This document shows, in pieces, positions 35,231 to 44,682 of a stretch of 47,040 bases of DNA; the first letter of the stretch is position 1, and every line of letters starts with the position of its first letter. This DNA is from Paracoccus nototheniae. GTDB taxonomy: Bacteria > Pseudomonadota > Alphaproteobacteria > Rhodobacterales > Rhodobacteraceae. A program made the translations under genes and the position numbers. The stretch spans positions 1-47,040 of the forward strand of contig NZ_RQRT01000032.1 in the NCBI RefSeq assembly GCF_004335005.1, written 5' to 3'. Below the pieces are notes generated by a model, which was not told where the DNA came from, ran no database searches, and saw only the letters and a program-made list of their open reading frames with translations.

Positions 35231-35956
35231 TCAGTGATGGACGCGGGTATAGATGCCGCGACCTTCCAGAATCGACCGGAAGCCGCCGGGCGCATCCAGC
35301 GAAAAGACGATGATCGGCAGCTTGTTGTCCCGCGCCAGTGCAATCGCCGAAGCGTCCATCACCCCCAGATGTTTCTGCAGGGCCTCGTCATAGCTAACCG
35401 TGTCATAGCGCTTGGCATCCGAAAATTTGTTCGGATCCTTGTCATAGACGCCGTCCACCTTGGTGCCCTTGAAGATCGCCTCGCAGGTCATTTCCGAGGC
35501 GCGCAGCGTCGCCGCCGTGTCGGTGGTGAAATAGGGGTTTCCGGTGCCTGCGGCAAAGATCACGATGCGCTTCTTTTCAAGATGGCGGATGGCGCGGCGG
35601 CGGATATAGGGCTCGCAGACCTCGTCCATGCGGATCGCGCTGATCACGCGGCAATGCAGGCCCCGGCCTTCCAGCGCGGATTGCATGGCCAGCGCGTTCA
35701 TCACCGTGGCCAGCATCCCCATGTAATCGGCGGTGGTGCGTTCCATCCCCTGCGCGCTGCCTTGCAGGCCGCGAAAGATGTTGCCGCCGCCGATGACCAT
35801 GCAGACCTCGACGCCCATCGCCTGCACGGCCTCGACCTCGCTGGCGATGCGGGCGACGGTGGGCGGATGCAGGCCATAGCCCTGATCGCCCATCAGCGCC
35901 TCGCCCGAGATTTTCAGCATCACGCGGCCATATTGACGGGGGGTCTCGGTGGTCAT
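35231..35956 (-). CDS. pyrH: UMP kinase
   Basis: 241-aa bacterial-type uridylate kinase (amino-acid-kinase fold) that makes UDP from UMP, usually hexameric and GTP-activated. [15 protein letters not shown] at residues 9-23 and [13 protein letters not shown] hold the phosphate-binding glycines. [23 protein letters not shown] is the second signature, and [18 protein letters not shown] the nucleotide loop. RBS AGGAG precedes the ATG. It is the first gene of the minus-strand run leading to skp, with a promoter just upstream. Confidence 0.97.
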   Translation of the reverse strand: MTTETPRQYGRVMLKISGEALMGDQGYGLHPPTVARIASEVEAVQAMGVEVCMVIGGGNIFRGLQGSAQGMERTTADYMGMLATVMNALAMQSALEGRGLHCRVISAIRMDEVCEPYIRRRAIRHLEKKRIVIFAAGTGNPYFTTDTAATLRASEMTCEAIFKGTKVDGVYDKDPNKFSDAKRYDTVSYDEALQKHLGVMDASAIALARDNKLPIIVFSLDAPGGFRSILEGRGIYTRVHH

Positions 35957-35993
35957 TGGGGGCTCCTGTCGCCGGTCGCTTTCATCGCGCCGT

Positions 35994-36022
35994 TAAATGT
36001 CGCAAAAGGGCGGCCGGATCAA
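35994..36022 (-). promoter_or_regulatory. Candidate promoter of the pyrH operon
   Basis: On the minus strand, TTGATC (36017-36022), a 17-bp spacer, and CATTTA (35994-35999). Predicted transcription start is about 30 bp before the pyrH ATG. It lies in the 81-bp spacer shared with divergent miaA. Confidence 0.5.
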
Positions 36023-36037
36023 CTGCCCGGATGCCCC

Positions 36038-36940
36038 ATGCTGGACCCCGACCTGACACAGATCGACGCCACGCGCCACCTGCTGATCGCGGGACCGACG
36101 GCCAGTGGCAAATCGGCGCTGGCGCTGGCGGTCGCGCAGGCACAGGGCGGGCTGGTGGTCAATGCCGATGCATTGCAGGTCTGGTCCTGCTGGCAGGTGC
36201 TGACCGCCCGTCCGACGGCGGCCGATCAGGCTGTGGCGCCGCATGCGCTGTACGGTCATGTCACGCCGGGACAGACCTATTCGGTGGGCGACTGGCTGCG
36301 TCAGGTGGCGGGCCTGACCGGGCAGCGGCTGATCGTCGTGGGCGGCACCGGCCTTTATCTGACCGCCCTGACCCAGGGGCTGGCCCAGATCCCCGCCACG
36401 CCCGCCGACCTGCGTCTGCAGGCCGATGCGCGACTGCGGATGCCGGGCGGGCTGGCCGCGATGGTGGCCGAACTGGACGCGCCCACCCGCGCGCAGATCG
36501 ACCTGCAAAACCCCGTCCGCGTCCAGCGCGCATGGGAGGTCTGGCGCGCCACCGGGCGCGGCATCGCCGATTGGCAGGCCGAGACGCCGCCCCCGCTGCT
36601 GGCCGCCGCCGATTGCCAGCGCATCGTGATCACCAGCGACCGCGACTGGCTGGCAACCCGCATTGCCAGCCGCTTCGACACGATGCTGGCGCAAGGCGCG
36701 CTGGACGAGGCTCGCGCGATGCTGTCCCTCTGGGTTCCCGGCGCCCAATGGGCCAAGGCCATCGGTGCGCCCGAACTGATCGCCCATCTGCAGGGCGATC
36801 TCAGCTTGGCCGATGCCCGCGACCGGGCCGTCATCGCCTCGCGCCAATATGCAAGGGCGCAGCGGAAATGGTTCCGGATCCGCATGCGGGACTGGCAGAT
36901 GTGGCAGACAAGCAACTTTGGATTGCATCGCGCGCCCTGA
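36038..36940 (+). CDS. miaA: tRNA dimethylallyltransferase
   Basis: 300-aa enzyme that adds a dimethylallyl group to A37 of tRNAs reading UNN codons. The start at 36038 (MLDPDLTQ) is taken because the P-loop then lies at the usual distance: LLIAGPTASGKSALAL, about residues 15-30. VVNADALQVW, RPTAADQAV...PHALYGHV, LIVVGGTGLYLTAL and QYARAQRKWF are the remaining family motifs. The usual NADSxQVY motif reads NADALQVW here, the Ser being Ala. No clear Shine-Dalgarno is visible. It uses DMAPP, a product of the pathway that includes Dxr in this window. Confidence 0.94.
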   Translation: MLDPDLTQIDATRHLLIAGPTASGKSALALAVAQAQGGLVVNADALQVWSCWQVLTARPTAADQAVAPHALYGHVTPGQTYSVGDWLRQVAGLTGQRLIVVGGTGLYLTALTQGLAQIPATPADLRLQADARLRMPGGLAAMVAELDAPTRAQIDLQNPVRVQRAWEVWRATGRGIADWQAETPPPLLAAADCQRIVITSDRDWLATRIASRFDTMLAQGALDEARAMLSLWVPGAQWAKAIGAPELIAHLQGDLSLADARDRAVIASRQYARAQRKWFRIRMRDWQMWQTSNFGLHRAP

Positions 36941-37050
36941 TCGCGAAACCTGACAACCATTAATTGTGTTTTAACCTTGTGTCGCAATAGTTCGCGCATG
37001 GGGTGTCTTCCTGCGCCCGTCACCCGCAACGCCGATCGGACCCGGAACCT

Positions 37051-38097
37051 ATGTCGCTTTGGGATCGCACCGACTGGAAGGGGGGATTTCCCTTCTCTCC
37101 GACGCGCCTCAGGCCATACGGCCCGGGCCGTGCGACAGCGACCGGTCAGGCCGTAACCGCCGCCACCATCCCCGACGATGGCATCGCCCCGCTGCCTTGG
37201 CGCGCGGGCATCGCGCCTTTGGGCCGGGTGGTGGTGCCCGACGCGCTGACCGTGCGGGTGGCCCCCGCCTCGCGCCGTTTCGCGCCCCGCCGTGCCAGCC
37301 TGCGGCTGATCCCGCTCGAGGCTTTTGCATGGGGTGGTCCGGCCGATCTGCGCGGCAGCCCCGCCCTGCCCCGCACCCGGCCCGATCATGTGCTGATCTG
37401 GGTGGCGTCGGGGCGGATGCGCCTGCAATTCCCGCGCCGGGACGTGGTGCTGGGGCCGGGCGATGTGCGCTATATCCCGGCGGGCACCGCCTTCACCGCC
37501 CGGCCTCTGTCGGGCGCCGGGGGGCATGTGCTGATGATCGCGCCGGAACTGACCGCCGATCTGGACCCGGCTTTGCCCCGGACCATGATCGCAGGCTGCG
37601 TCGGCGCTGGCGCCACCGCGTTTCTGGTCACCCTGCGCGATCTGGTGGACGAGGCCGCGCGCAGGCCCGATCGCGCCGCGCTGAGCTGCCATCTGAACCT
37701 GCTGTCGCTGCGCCTGTCACGGCTGGAGCCCGAACGCGACCATTGCCCCGGGACGCCACAATCCCCACCCGACCGACCGCTGGTCGAGCGCTTTCTGGCG
37801 CTGGCCGCGATCGAGATGGGGACATGGCGCACGCTGGCCGATCTGGCGCAGGATCTGGACACGACCCTGACCCAGCTGGACCGCGCCTGCCATCAGGCCC
37901 GGGGCCGCCGCGCGGTCGAATTGCTGCACGAGCTGCGTCTGGAACGCGCCGCTGAACTGCTGCGCCACACCGACCGCCCGACCGCGCGCATCGCGCAGGA
38001 TCTGGGCTATGCCAGCCACACCCATTTCACCCGCGCCTTCGTCACCGCCACCGGCCGGACGCCCGAGGCCTTCCGCACCCAGATGCGCACATCCTGA
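37051..38097 (+). CDS. AraC-family transcriptional regulator
   Basis: 348-aa regulator. The start at 37051 (MSLWDRTDWK) is an ATG with GGAAC close upstream; an earlier GTG frame start at 37003 is less likely. The N-terminal half holds a cupin-like sensor region (about 90-190: PDHVLIWVASGRMRLQFPRR, VLGPGDVRYIPAG). The C-terminal double HTH (about 240-348) has MGTWRTLADLAQDLDTT and RIAQDLGYASHTHFTRAFVTATGRTPEAFR, the AraC signature. Ligand and targets are unknown. An AT-rich patch (36950-36990) upstream is the likely promoter. A terminator follows. Confidence 0.9.
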   Translation: MSLWDRTDWKGGFPFSPTRLRPYGPGRATATGQAVTAATIPDDGIAPLPWRAGIAPLGRVVVPDALTVRVAPASRRFAPRRASLRLIPLEAFAWGGPADLRGSPALPRTRPDHVLIWVASGRMRLQFPRRDVVLGPGDVRYIPAGTAFTARPLSGAGGHVLMIAPELTADLDPALPRTMIAGCVGAGATAFLVTLRDLVDEAARRPDRAALSCHLNLLSLRLSRLEPERDHCPGTPQSPPDRPLVERFLALAAIEMGTWRTLADLAQDLDTTLTQLDRACHQARGRRAVELLHELRLERAAELLRHTDRPTARIAQDLGYASHTHFTRAFVTATGRTPEAFRTQMRTS

Positions 38098-38122
38098 TCC
38101 CGAAAAGCCCCGCCCCTTCTTC

Positions 38123-38248
38123 TTCACGAAAATATCCTGCAGGGGGTGAGGCGCGCCCGGAAAAAGGTCCGGTGGACCTTTTTCAGCGCCGAACGCCCGC
38201 GCGCGGGCTGGGGGGGACGCAAAGTCCCCCTGCCGTCGCGGGACGCAA
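38123..38248. repeat. Dispersed intergenic repeat, copy D, compound
   Basis: TTCACGAAAATATCCTGCAG and GGGGGTGA (38123-38149) match copy A. Then come a terminator (38160-38184), a GGGGGAC-GCAAA-GTCCCCC hairpin (38212-38230), and CCGTCGCGGGACGCAA (38233-38248). The last is identical to positions 8-23 of the window. Confidence 0.55.
38160..38184. terminator. Bidirectional intrinsic terminator
   Basis: GAAAAAGGTCC (38160-38170), loop GGT and GGACCTTTTTC (38174-38184) are perfectly complementary over 11 bp. The A-run and T-run serve both the araC-type gene and the convergent rlmE. Confidence 0.9.
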
Positions 38249-38259
38249 GCACCCCGGCG

Positions 38260-39027
38260 TCAGTCCTCGCCGAACGCCCCGCCCAGATCCTCGCCCAACG
38301 CCTCGCGTCCCTTGAACCCCGTCGCCACCACGAACTTCTCGGATGAATCGCTGCGGCTGGCGGGGGGCTTGACGTTCACGACCTTGGTGAACCGCTTTTT
38401 CAGCAGGGTCTGCATCTCGACCTCGGCGCCGCCCGCCAGAACCTTGGCGACGAAAGTGCCGCCCGGCTCCAGCACATCGAAGGCCAGCTGCGCCGCCGCC
38501 TCGACCAGAGCCACGATGCGGATATGGTCGGTGCCCTTATGCCCCGAGGATGAGGCCGCCATATCCGACATCACCACATCGGCGGGCCCGCCCAGCCAGC
38601 CCTTGACCAGATCGTCGGCGCCTTCGGACAGGAAATCCAGCACATGGATCTCGGCGCCCGCGATGGGATCGACCTCCTGCAGATCCAGCCCCAGCACCCG
38701 ACCGACTTTCTTGCCCGATTTCTCGCCAAGTGCGTTCACCCGCGCCACGGCGACCTGACACCAGCCGCCCGGTGCGCAGCCCAGATCGACGACGCGGGCG
38801 CCGGGCACCAGAAAGCGGTACTTGTCGTCCAGTTCCAGGATCTTGTAGGCCGCCCGCCCGCGATAGCCCTCGCGCTTGGCGCGCACCACATAGGGGTCGT
38901 TCAGCTGCCGTTCCAGCCACAGGGTGGACGACAGTTTCCGCCCCTTGGCCGATTTCACCCGCACCCGCAGATCGCGGGCGCCCCGCCCGCTGGTCTTGCC
39001 GTCCCGGCTTGTCGGTGTCTTCGTCAT
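38260..39027 (-). CDS. rlmE: 23S rRNA 2'-O-methyltransferase RlmE (FtsJ/RrmJ)
   Basis: 255-aa SAM-dependent enzyme that methylates U2552 in the A-loop of 23S rRNA, a late 50S assembly step. The SAM motif [13 protein letters not shown] and the K-D-K-E catalytic residues are seen in [47 protein letters not shown] and the C-terminal [22 protein letters not shown] basic N-terminal stretch ([20 protein letters not shown]) probably aids RNA binding. The ATG is 1 bp from the Ppx/GppA stop, so the two are co-transcribed. Confidence 0.96.
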   Translation of the reverse strand: MTKTPTSRDGKTSGRGARDLRVRVKSAKGRKLSSTLWLERQLNDPYVVRAKREGYRGRAAYKILELDDKYRFLVPGARVVDLGCAPGGWCQVAVARVNALGEKSGKKVGRVLGLDLQEVDPIAGAEIHVLDFLSEGADDLVKGWLGGPADVVMSDMAASSSGHKGTDHIRIVALVEAAAQLAFDVLEPGGTFVAKVLAGGAEVEMQTLLKKRFTKVVNVKPPASRSDSSEKFVVATGFKGREALGEDLGGAFGED

Positions 39028-39028
39028 C

Positions 39029-40150
39029 TCATGCCACTCCGTTCAGGCCGTCCGGCGTCAGCACCCCATCGCGCACCATCTGGGCGTAAAGCAACCCCTC
39101 TCGCAGGCCGCGATCGGCCACGGACAGCTTATTGGTGGGCCAGACGCGCATCAAAGTCTGCAAAATCGCCGCCCCCGACATGATCAGCGCATGGCGTTCG
39201 CGCCCGATGCGTGGATCCGTGCGCCGACCTTCGGGGCCAAGCTGCAGATAGGAATGGATCACCCGGTCGATCTGATCGCTGGTCATCTCCAACCCGTCCA
39301 CCTTGGTCCGGTCATAACGGCGCAGGCCCAGAAAACTGGCCGCGACCGTGGTGACCGTCCCCGAAGTGCCGATGATCTGGAACCCCTCATCGGGCGATCC
39401 GTCGGCATAGGGGGTGAAATTGGCCAGCGCCTCTTCAAAGAACCAGCTCATCAGCGCGAACCGGCCCTGATCGTCCTCGACATCGGAAAACTGGTCGCGC
39501 AGCGTCGCCACGCCCAAAGGCACGCTGATCCAGTCCACGACCCGCGCGCCGCCGGGCTGCGGATTGCCGAACCCCTCGGACAGCCGCATGATCGCGCGCG
39601 GCCGTTCCTTGGGCTCGACATCCTCCAGATCGATCCAGACCAGCTCGGTCGAGCCGCCGCCGATATCGACGACCATCAGCGTCTCGGTCTTCTGGCTGAC
39701 CAGAGGCGCACAGCTGATCACCGCCAGCTGCGCCTCTTCCTCGGAGCCGATAATCTCGATCGGCAGGCCGGTCTCGCGCCGGATGGTGCGCAGGAAATCG
39801 CGGCTGTTGCGCGCCCGCCGGCAGGCCTCGGTGGCCACCAGACGCATGTTGACGACCTTGTGCTGGTCCAGCTTGCGCTTGCAGACCTGCAGCGCATGCA
39901 CGGTCCGGGCCATCGAACTGCGTGACAGCCGACCCGAAGCCTCCAGCCCCTGACCAAGCTGAACCGGCTTGGAGAAGCTGTCGATGACCTGAAACTGACT
40001 GCCCGTCGGACGGGCAATCAGCATCCGGCAAGAATTGGTCCCAAGGTCCAGCGCAGCATAAAGCGGCCCTTCCCCGGGATGTCGGGTGCCCGACGGTTCG
40101 ACCGTATTTCTCGGGACCGCGTCCGCACCCGCAGGACGCTTGGGCGTCAT
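39029..40150 (-). CDS. Ppx/GppA family phosphatase
   Basis: 373-aa enzyme of the exopolyphosphatase/pppGpp phosphohydrolase family. The start at 40150 ([10 protein letters not shown]) follows GGAGGGC; the frame is open to 40465 but that part lies in the divergent trkH promoter and gene. The actin-like ATPase landmarks are [33 protein letters not shown] and [12 protein letters not shown]. Length near 370 aa indicates a form without the C-terminal HD-like domain of E. coli Ppx. Hydrolysis of polyphosphate or pppGpp cannot be told apart from sequence. It is followed by rlmE in one transcription unit. Confidence 0.93.
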   Translation of the reverse strand: MTPKRPAGADAVPRNTVEPSGTRHPGEGPLYAALDLGTNSCRMLIARPTGSQFQVIDSFSKPVQLGQGLEASGRLSRSSMARTVHALQVCKRKLDQHKVVNMRLVATEACRRARNSRDFLRTIRRETGLPIEIIGSEEEAQLAVISCAPLVSQKTETLMVVDIGGGSTELVWIDLEDVEPKERPRAIMRLSEGFGNPQPGGARVVDWISVPLGVATLRDQFSDVEDDQGRFALMSWFFEEALANFTPYADGSPDEGFQIIGTSGTVTTVAASFLGLRRYDRTKVDGLEMTSDQIDRVIHSYLQLGPEGRRTDPRIGRERHALIMSGAAILQTLMRVWPTNKLSVADRGLREGLLYAQMVRDGVLTPDGLNGVA

Positions 40151-40316
40151 GACACACGCCCTCCGATGACAAGTTGCACAAAAGGTAACCTGCCCGGGGG
40201 CGCCGTTCAAGGGGCGGCGGTGGTCGCACCATCGCGCACACCCCGCCCAAGGGGGCCGCGATCCACCCCGTGCGGTCCCGCTTGACGGCACCGCAACGGC
40301 GCGGCAAGCAGGTTCG

Positions 40317-41768
40317 ATGATCGACATCCGCCCCGTAGCCCACCCGATCGGAAGGATCCTGACCGTTCTCGGGCTGTTCATGCTGGCGCCGATGGCGGTG
40401 GACTGGTGGGCCGGCGACCCGCATTGGGTGGTCTTTCTGGAATCCGGCATGCTGACGGTGGTCACGGGCGTGATGATCTCGACCGCGACGGCGGGGCGGT
40501 ATGACCATCTGAGCCTGCATCAGGCCTTCCTGCTGACCTCGGGGATCTGGCTGGTCCTGCCCCTGTTCGGATCGCTGCCCTTCATGCTGGGCGCACCCGA
40601 TGCCAGCTTTACCGATGCGATGTTCGAATCGATGTCGGGCTTTACAACCACCGGCACGACGGTCTTTCCGCAGCTGGACGATCTGGCGCGCGGCATCCAT
40701 CTGTGGCGCGCGATCCTGCATTGGGCCGGGGGCCTTGGGATCGTCGTCGTCGCGATGGTCTTTCTGCCGGTCATGAAGGTCGGCGGGATGCAGTTCTTCC
40801 GGTCGGAAGGCTTCGACACGCTTGGCAAGGTTCTGCCCCGCGCCGGAGAGATCGCGGGCCAGATGACCCAGCTGTATCTGATTCTGACAGGGGCCTGCAT
40901 CGTCACCTATCTGCTGCTGGGAATGACCGGGTTCGACGCCGTCGTGCAGGCCTTCAGCACCGTTTCGACCGGCGGGTTCTCGAATTACGACGCCAGCTTC
41001 GGCGCGTTTCTGGGGCCTGCGGAATGGGCGGCCTGCGTGTTCATGATCCTGGCCTCGATCCCGTTCATCCGGATGGTGCAGCTGATGCGCGGGCAGGCGC
41101 GTCCCTTGTGGCGCGACACGCAGGTGCGGGCCTATCTGCGCTGGATCGCCTATGCCTGCATCATCATCCTCGCGTATCGGATGCTGTGGCTGGGCCAGAC
41201 CGGCCACCCCGAGGAAATTTTACGAGAGACCGTATTCAACACCATCTCGACTTTTTCCGGCACCGGCTTTGCCTCGACCGACATGACGGGCTGGGGGCAT
41301 CTGTCGCTGACGGTGCTGATCATCTGCGGGCTGATCGGCGGCTGCACCGGATCGACGGGCTGTTCGGTCAAGGTCTTTCGCTATCTGGTGTTGTTCGAGG
41401 CCGTCCGCGCCCAGATCCGCCGCATGCATTCGCCCCACCGCGTCTATCCGCTGCGCTATGACGGCCAGCCGCTGGATCAGGACGTGGTCGATTCGGTCAT
41501 GGCGTTTTTCACGCTGTTCTTTCTGACCTTTGGCCTGCTGATCGTCGGGCTGTCGCTGACCGGGCTGCATCCGCGCACGGCCCTGACCGCCGCATGGACC
41601 GCCATCGCCAATATCGGCCCGGTCTGGGGCCCCGAGATCACCAGAAACGGCTCGATCGCCGAATTCCCGACCTCGGCCAAATGGCTGATGACCTTTGGCA
41701 TGTTTCTGGGCCGGTTGGAGCTGGTGTCGGTGCTGGTCCTGCTGCTGCCGCGGTTCTGGCGGGCCTAA
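40317..41768 (+). CDS. trkH: Potassium uptake protein TrkH
   Basis: 483-aa K+ channel-like subunit of the Trk system in the inner membrane. Four pore-loop repeats are visible: MSGFTTTGTTVFP, STVSTGGFSNYD, STFSGTGFASTD with the following CTGSTGCSVKVF, and ANIGPVWGPEI. The glycines of each repeat form the selectivity filter, as in KtrB/TrkH. It needs a TrkA regulatory subunit, not encoded here. The 166-bp divergent gap before it (40151-40316) has TTGACG near 40282 and no clear Shine-Dalgarno before ATG 40317. The 3' end overlaps the next, convergent gene by 4 bp. Confidence 0.94.
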   Translation: MIDIRPVAHPIGRILTVLGLFMLAPMAVDWWAGDPHWVVFLESGMLTVVTGVMISTATAGRYDHLSLHQAFLLTSGIWLVLPLFGSLPFMLGAPDASFTDAMFESMSGFTTTGTTVFPQLDDLARGIHLWRAILHWAGGLGIVVVAMVFLPVMKVGGMQFFRSEGFDTLGKVLPRAGEIAGQMTQLYLILTGACIVTYLLLGMTGFDAVVQAFSTVSTGGFSNYDASFGAFLGPAEWAACVFMILASIPFIRMVQLMRGQARPLWRDTQVRAYLRWIAYACIIILAYRMLWLGQTGHPEEILRETVFNTISTFSGTGFASTDMTGWGHLSLTVLIICGLIGGCTGSTGCSVKVFRYLVLFEAVRAQIRRMHSPHRVYPLRYDGQPLDQDVVDSVMAFFTLFFLTFGLLIVGLSLTGLHPRTALTAAWTAIANIGPVWGPEITRNGSIAEFPTSAKWLMTFGMFLGRLELVSVLVLLLPRFWRA

Positions 41769-43159
41769 GGCATCAATGGTGCGTCAGAGGCAGGCGCGTC
41801 CGGGGTGGGCGTCGCCGATCCGGGCACGGCAGCGGCGGGCGCCGGGGCGGCCTCGTTCACGCCGGGTGCGTGGCGGGTCAGGCTGTCGCTGATCTCGGCC
41901 AGAATGCGGGTCTGGGTGGCGGGATCCGAGGCGGGCCAGATCAGCACAAAGCCCTCGGCCCGGCCATCGCGGACCCAGCCCTCGGCGGCGCCGATATGGA
42001 CATCATTCGTGCCGCGCAGGGTGACATGGCCCCGCCGGATGCTGCGTTCGGGTGCGGGCACCCAGCCAAGCGCCGTGACCAGCCCGGCCAGATCCAGCAA
42101 TTCCTGTTGCCCGCCCGGCTGGCTGAACAGGATCATCGCCGCCCCGGAACCGTCGCGCGGCCCATAGATCGACAGCGCCCGTTCCGCCCGGTCGAATTGT
42201 AGCGCCTGCATGGGCGCGGTGACCGTCAGGCCGGTGGGTCTGTCGGGCAGGCTCTGCAACCCCATCTCGGCCTGCCATGCGCTGCGATGTTCGATCAGCA
42301 GCCGCAGCGCCGTGCCCGGATCGGTCGAGGCGCGGCCTTGCGCGATCTGCGCCTGAATGGCGGCCCGGGTCATGGGGCCGTCGGTGCCGTCGATCTCTCC
42401 GGCATAATGGCCCGCCCATCGCAGGGCGCGCTGCACCTCGTCCAGCGGCGGCAAGGGTTGGGGGCCGTCGGGATCGGACAGGCCGGGGGCCTGACCCGCA
42501 TCCAGCGCTTGTCCCAGATCGGCGGCATCGACCAGCATCGCATCGTCGGGGATCAGGTCGGCCCGCGACAACACCGGCAACCAGGCCTGCCCGGCCGCAT
42601 CGCTGACCGGGCCAAGCGCCACGGCGAACCAGCCATCGGGCAGGGCCCACAGCCCGGCTTCGGGGAACTCCTCGCGCGTGCGGGTCAGGGCGGCCTCAGC
42701 CTCGGCCCGCTCGGCAAAGGATTCCAGCCGCAGAAAGCCGGACGGGGCGGGCGGCGCCGGGGGGGCAACGTCGGGCGCGCCTGCCGTATCCATCGCGGGC
42801 CGTAGCGCCCCGCCACCGTCGCCCACAGGCGTCAGCGCGGTGCCCGCCGGGGGCACGCTGACAAAACTGTCGGCAGGCACCTGACCCGCCGCGCGCAACT
42901 GCCGCAGCCGCGCCTCGGCCCCGGCCGCGTCCAGCGGCCCAAGCGCGATGCCGGTCCAGCCGCCCGGCAGCGCCAGCGTCACCACATCGTCGAACCGTTC
43001 GGCCCATCCCTGCGCCGCCGCAGCCGCCTCGGGGCCGCGCCTGGCCTCCAGCCGGATCAGCGCATCCTGCGCCAGCGCCGCGCCCGGCATTGCACCCGCC
43101 AGGAGCCCGGCCAAAAGCACCGCCGCCACGCGCCCCATCGCGATCGTCCTGCCCGTCAT
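41765..43159 (-). CDS. Secreted SPOR-like / peptidoglycan-binding protein
   Basis: 464-aa exported protein. ATG 43159 (MTGRTIAMGR) follows GGGGCAGGGGCAG; ATG 43138 (MGRVAAVLL) is an equal alternative that begins directly at the signal peptide, which ends AALA/QD. Two SPOR-like repeats follow (GWTGIALGPLDAAGAEARLR and GWFAVALGPVSDAAGQAWLP). Then comes a peptidoglycan-binding segment, DEVQRALRWAGHYAGEIDGT with GPMTRAAIQAQIA (about 235-265). The last about 180 residues resemble the linker found before trypsin-like domains in Rhodobacteraceae proteins, but no Ser-protease triad is present. The C-terminus is Pro/Ala-rich. Likely periplasmic with a cell-wall role; precise function unknown. Confidence 0.8.
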   Translation of the reverse strand: MTGRTIAMGRVAAVLLAGLLAGAMPGAALAQDALIRLEARRGPEAAAAAQGWAERFDDVVTLALPGGWTGIALGPLDAAGAEARLRQLRAAGQVPADSFVSVPPAGTALTPVGDGGGALRPAMDTAGAPDVAPPAPPAPSGFLRLESFAERAEAEAALTRTREEFPEAGLWALPDGWFAVALGPVSDAAGQAWLPVLSRADLIPDDAMLVDAADLGQALDAGQAPGLSDPDGPQPLPPLDEVQRALRWAGHYAGEIDGTDGPMTRAAIQAQIAQGRASTDPGTALRLLIEHRSAWQAEMGLQSLPDRPTGLTVTAPMQALQFDRAERALSIYGPRDGSGAAMILFSQPGGQQELLDLAGLVTALGWVPAPERSIRRGHVTLRGTNDVHIGAAEGWVRDGRAEGFVLIWPASDPATQTRILAEISDSLTRHAPGVNEAAPAPAAAVPGSATPTPDAPASDAPLMP

Positions 43160-43211
43160 CTGCCCCTGCCCCCCGTTGGTCGCGGGATCGCTGCCCGCTG
43201 CCCGGCCTTTA

Positions 43212-43240
43212 TTGACCCTGTCCCACCGCGCGCCTAGAAG
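43212..43240 (+). promoter_or_regulatory. glyQ operon promoter
   Basis: TTGACC (43212-43217), 17-bp spacer, TAGAAG (43235-43240). It is followed by AAAAGGA (43269-43275) as ribosome-binding site, 7 bp before the glyQ ATG. Confidence 0.6.
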
Positions 43241-43282
43241 ACGCGGGCGCCCTGCCCCCGATCTACGCAAAAGGATGCCCCG

Positions 43283-44209
43283 ATGACCAGCCCCAACCGA
43301 CCCCGCAGCTTTCAGGAGGTCATCCTGCGCCTCCAGACCTATTGGGCGGCACAGGGCTGCGCCATCCTGCAACCCTATGACATGGAGGTCGGCGCGGGCA
43401 CGTTTCACCCGGCGACCACGCTGCGCGCCCTTGGGGGCCGGTCCTGGGCTGCGGCCTATGTCCAGCCCTCGCGCCGTCCGACCGACGGGCGCTATGGCGA
43501 GAACCCCAACCGGTTGCAGCATTACTATCAGTTTCAGGTGATCATCAAACCCTCCCCGCCCGATCTGCAGGATCTGTATCTGGGCAGCCTGCGCGCCATC
43601 GGGCTGGACCCGATGGTCCATGACGTCCGCTTTGTTGAGGATGACTGGGAATCCCCCACGCTTGGCGCATGGGGCCTGGGATGGGAGGTCTGGTGCGACG
43701 GGATGGAGGTCAGCCAGTTCACCTATTTCCAGCAGGTCGGCGGCCATGATTGCAAACCCGTCAGCGGAGAGCTGACCTATGGGCTGGAACGGCTGGCCAT
43801 GTATGTGCTGGGGGCCGAACATGTCATGGACATGCCCTTCAACGCCCCCGACGCGCCCATCCCGCTGAGCTATGGCGACATCTTTCGCCAGACCGAACAG
43901 GAATACAGCCGCTGGAATTTCGATCAGGCCGACACGGACATGCTGTTCCAGCATTTCAAGGATGCCGAGGCCGAATGCGCCCGCATCCTGACCGCCGATC
44001 CGACCGACAGCGCCGGTCGCACCATCCCGATGGCCCATCCCGCCTATGATCAGGCGATCAAGGCCAGCCACATCTTCAACCTGCTGGATGCGCGCGGCGT
44101 CATCAGCGTGACCGAACGTCAGGCCTATATCGGACGGGTGCGGGCGCTGGCCAAGGGCTGCGCCGATCTGTTCCTGACCACGGATGCGGCGGGCGGGGTC
44201 GCCGCATGA
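43283..44209 (+). CDS. glyQ: Glycyl-tRNA synthetase alpha subunit
   Basis: 308-aa catalytic subunit of the alpha2beta2 GlyRS that charges tRNA-Gly. [37 protein letters not shown] is the conserved N-terminus (class II motif region), and [20 protein letters not shown] and [13 protein letters not shown] form the active-site motifs. The start at 43283 has a good ribosome-binding site. The stop overlaps the next gene as ATGA, starting a three-gene coupled unit with glyS. Confidence 0.98.
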   Translation: MTSPNRPRSFQEVILRLQTYWAAQGCAILQPYDMEVGAGTFHPATTLRALGGRSWAAAYVQPSRRPTDGRYGENPNRLQHYYQFQVIIKPSPPDLQDLYLGSLRAIGLDPMVHDVRFVEDDWESPTLGAWGLGWEVWCDGMEVSQFTYFQQVGGHDCKPVSGELTYGLERLAMYVLGAEHVMDMPFNAPDAPIPLSYGDIFRQTEQEYSRWNFDQADTDMLFQHFKDAEAECARILTADPTDSAGRTIPMAHPAYDQAIKASHIFNLLDARGVISVTERQAYIGRVRALAKGCADLFLTTDAAGGVAA

Positions 44210-44682
44210 ACTGGGGCAGGATCGCCGCGCTGGCCCTGCTGGGCAGCGCGCTGGCTGCGGGTGGGGGCATGTGGTATGCGCAGGAATACGGCTATTACGA
44301 CCCCATCGACCCGAACGGCCCCGGCGCCGCCCTGTCGGTGACCACCCCCGCAGGCGAGACGCCCCTGACCCTGACCGGGTTCGAGGGGATCGACGCGGAC
44401 AGCTCTCCGCTGCGCTGGCGCGCCTGTGCCACGGTCGCGGGCATGCCCGCCGACGCCCTGCCCTTCGAGGGCGCCACGCCGCTGGTCGGCCCGCGCTGGT
44501 TCGCCTGCTTCGACGCGGCCCGGATCGGCGCCGATCTGGCGGATGGCACCGCCCGCGCCGTCCTGTCGGTCAGCGACATCCGCCCCGATGTGGACCGGGT
44601 GCTGGCCGTCTATCCCGATGGCCGCGTCTATGGCTGGCACCAATATGTTGACAAGACCCCGGAACGCGGAGTGATGGACTGA
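44206..44682 (+). CDS. Small membrane-anchored protein between glyQ and glyS (DUF6446-like)
   Basis: 158 aa. A single N-terminal hydrophobic segment (residues 5-24) is a signal anchor or uncleaved signal. The rest is probably periplasmic and soluble, with two cysteines, Cys74 and Cys101, in similar settings (RWRACATV and RWFACFDA) that may form a disulfide. The C-terminus [21 protein letters not shown] is likely the most conserved piece. I recall this type from the same locus in Rhodobacteraceae as an uncharacterised family (DUF6446), but this is from memory. It overlaps glyQ by 4 bp and glyS by 1 bp, so it is translated with both. No function is known. Confidence 0.8.
   Translation: MNWGRIAALALLGSALAAGGGMWYAQEYGYYDPIDPNGPGAALSVTTPAGETPLTLTGFEGIDADSSPLRWRACATVAGMPADALPFEGATPLVGPRWFACFDAARIGADLADGTARAVLSVSDIRPDVDRVLAVYPDGRVYGWHQYVDKTPERGVMD

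Noticed and set aside
43160..44071. N-terminal extension of the SPOR-like gene to 44071 (768-codon frame)
   Set aside because: The extra 304 codons are antisense to glyQ and lack protein-like features; a signal peptide begins at 43159/43138.
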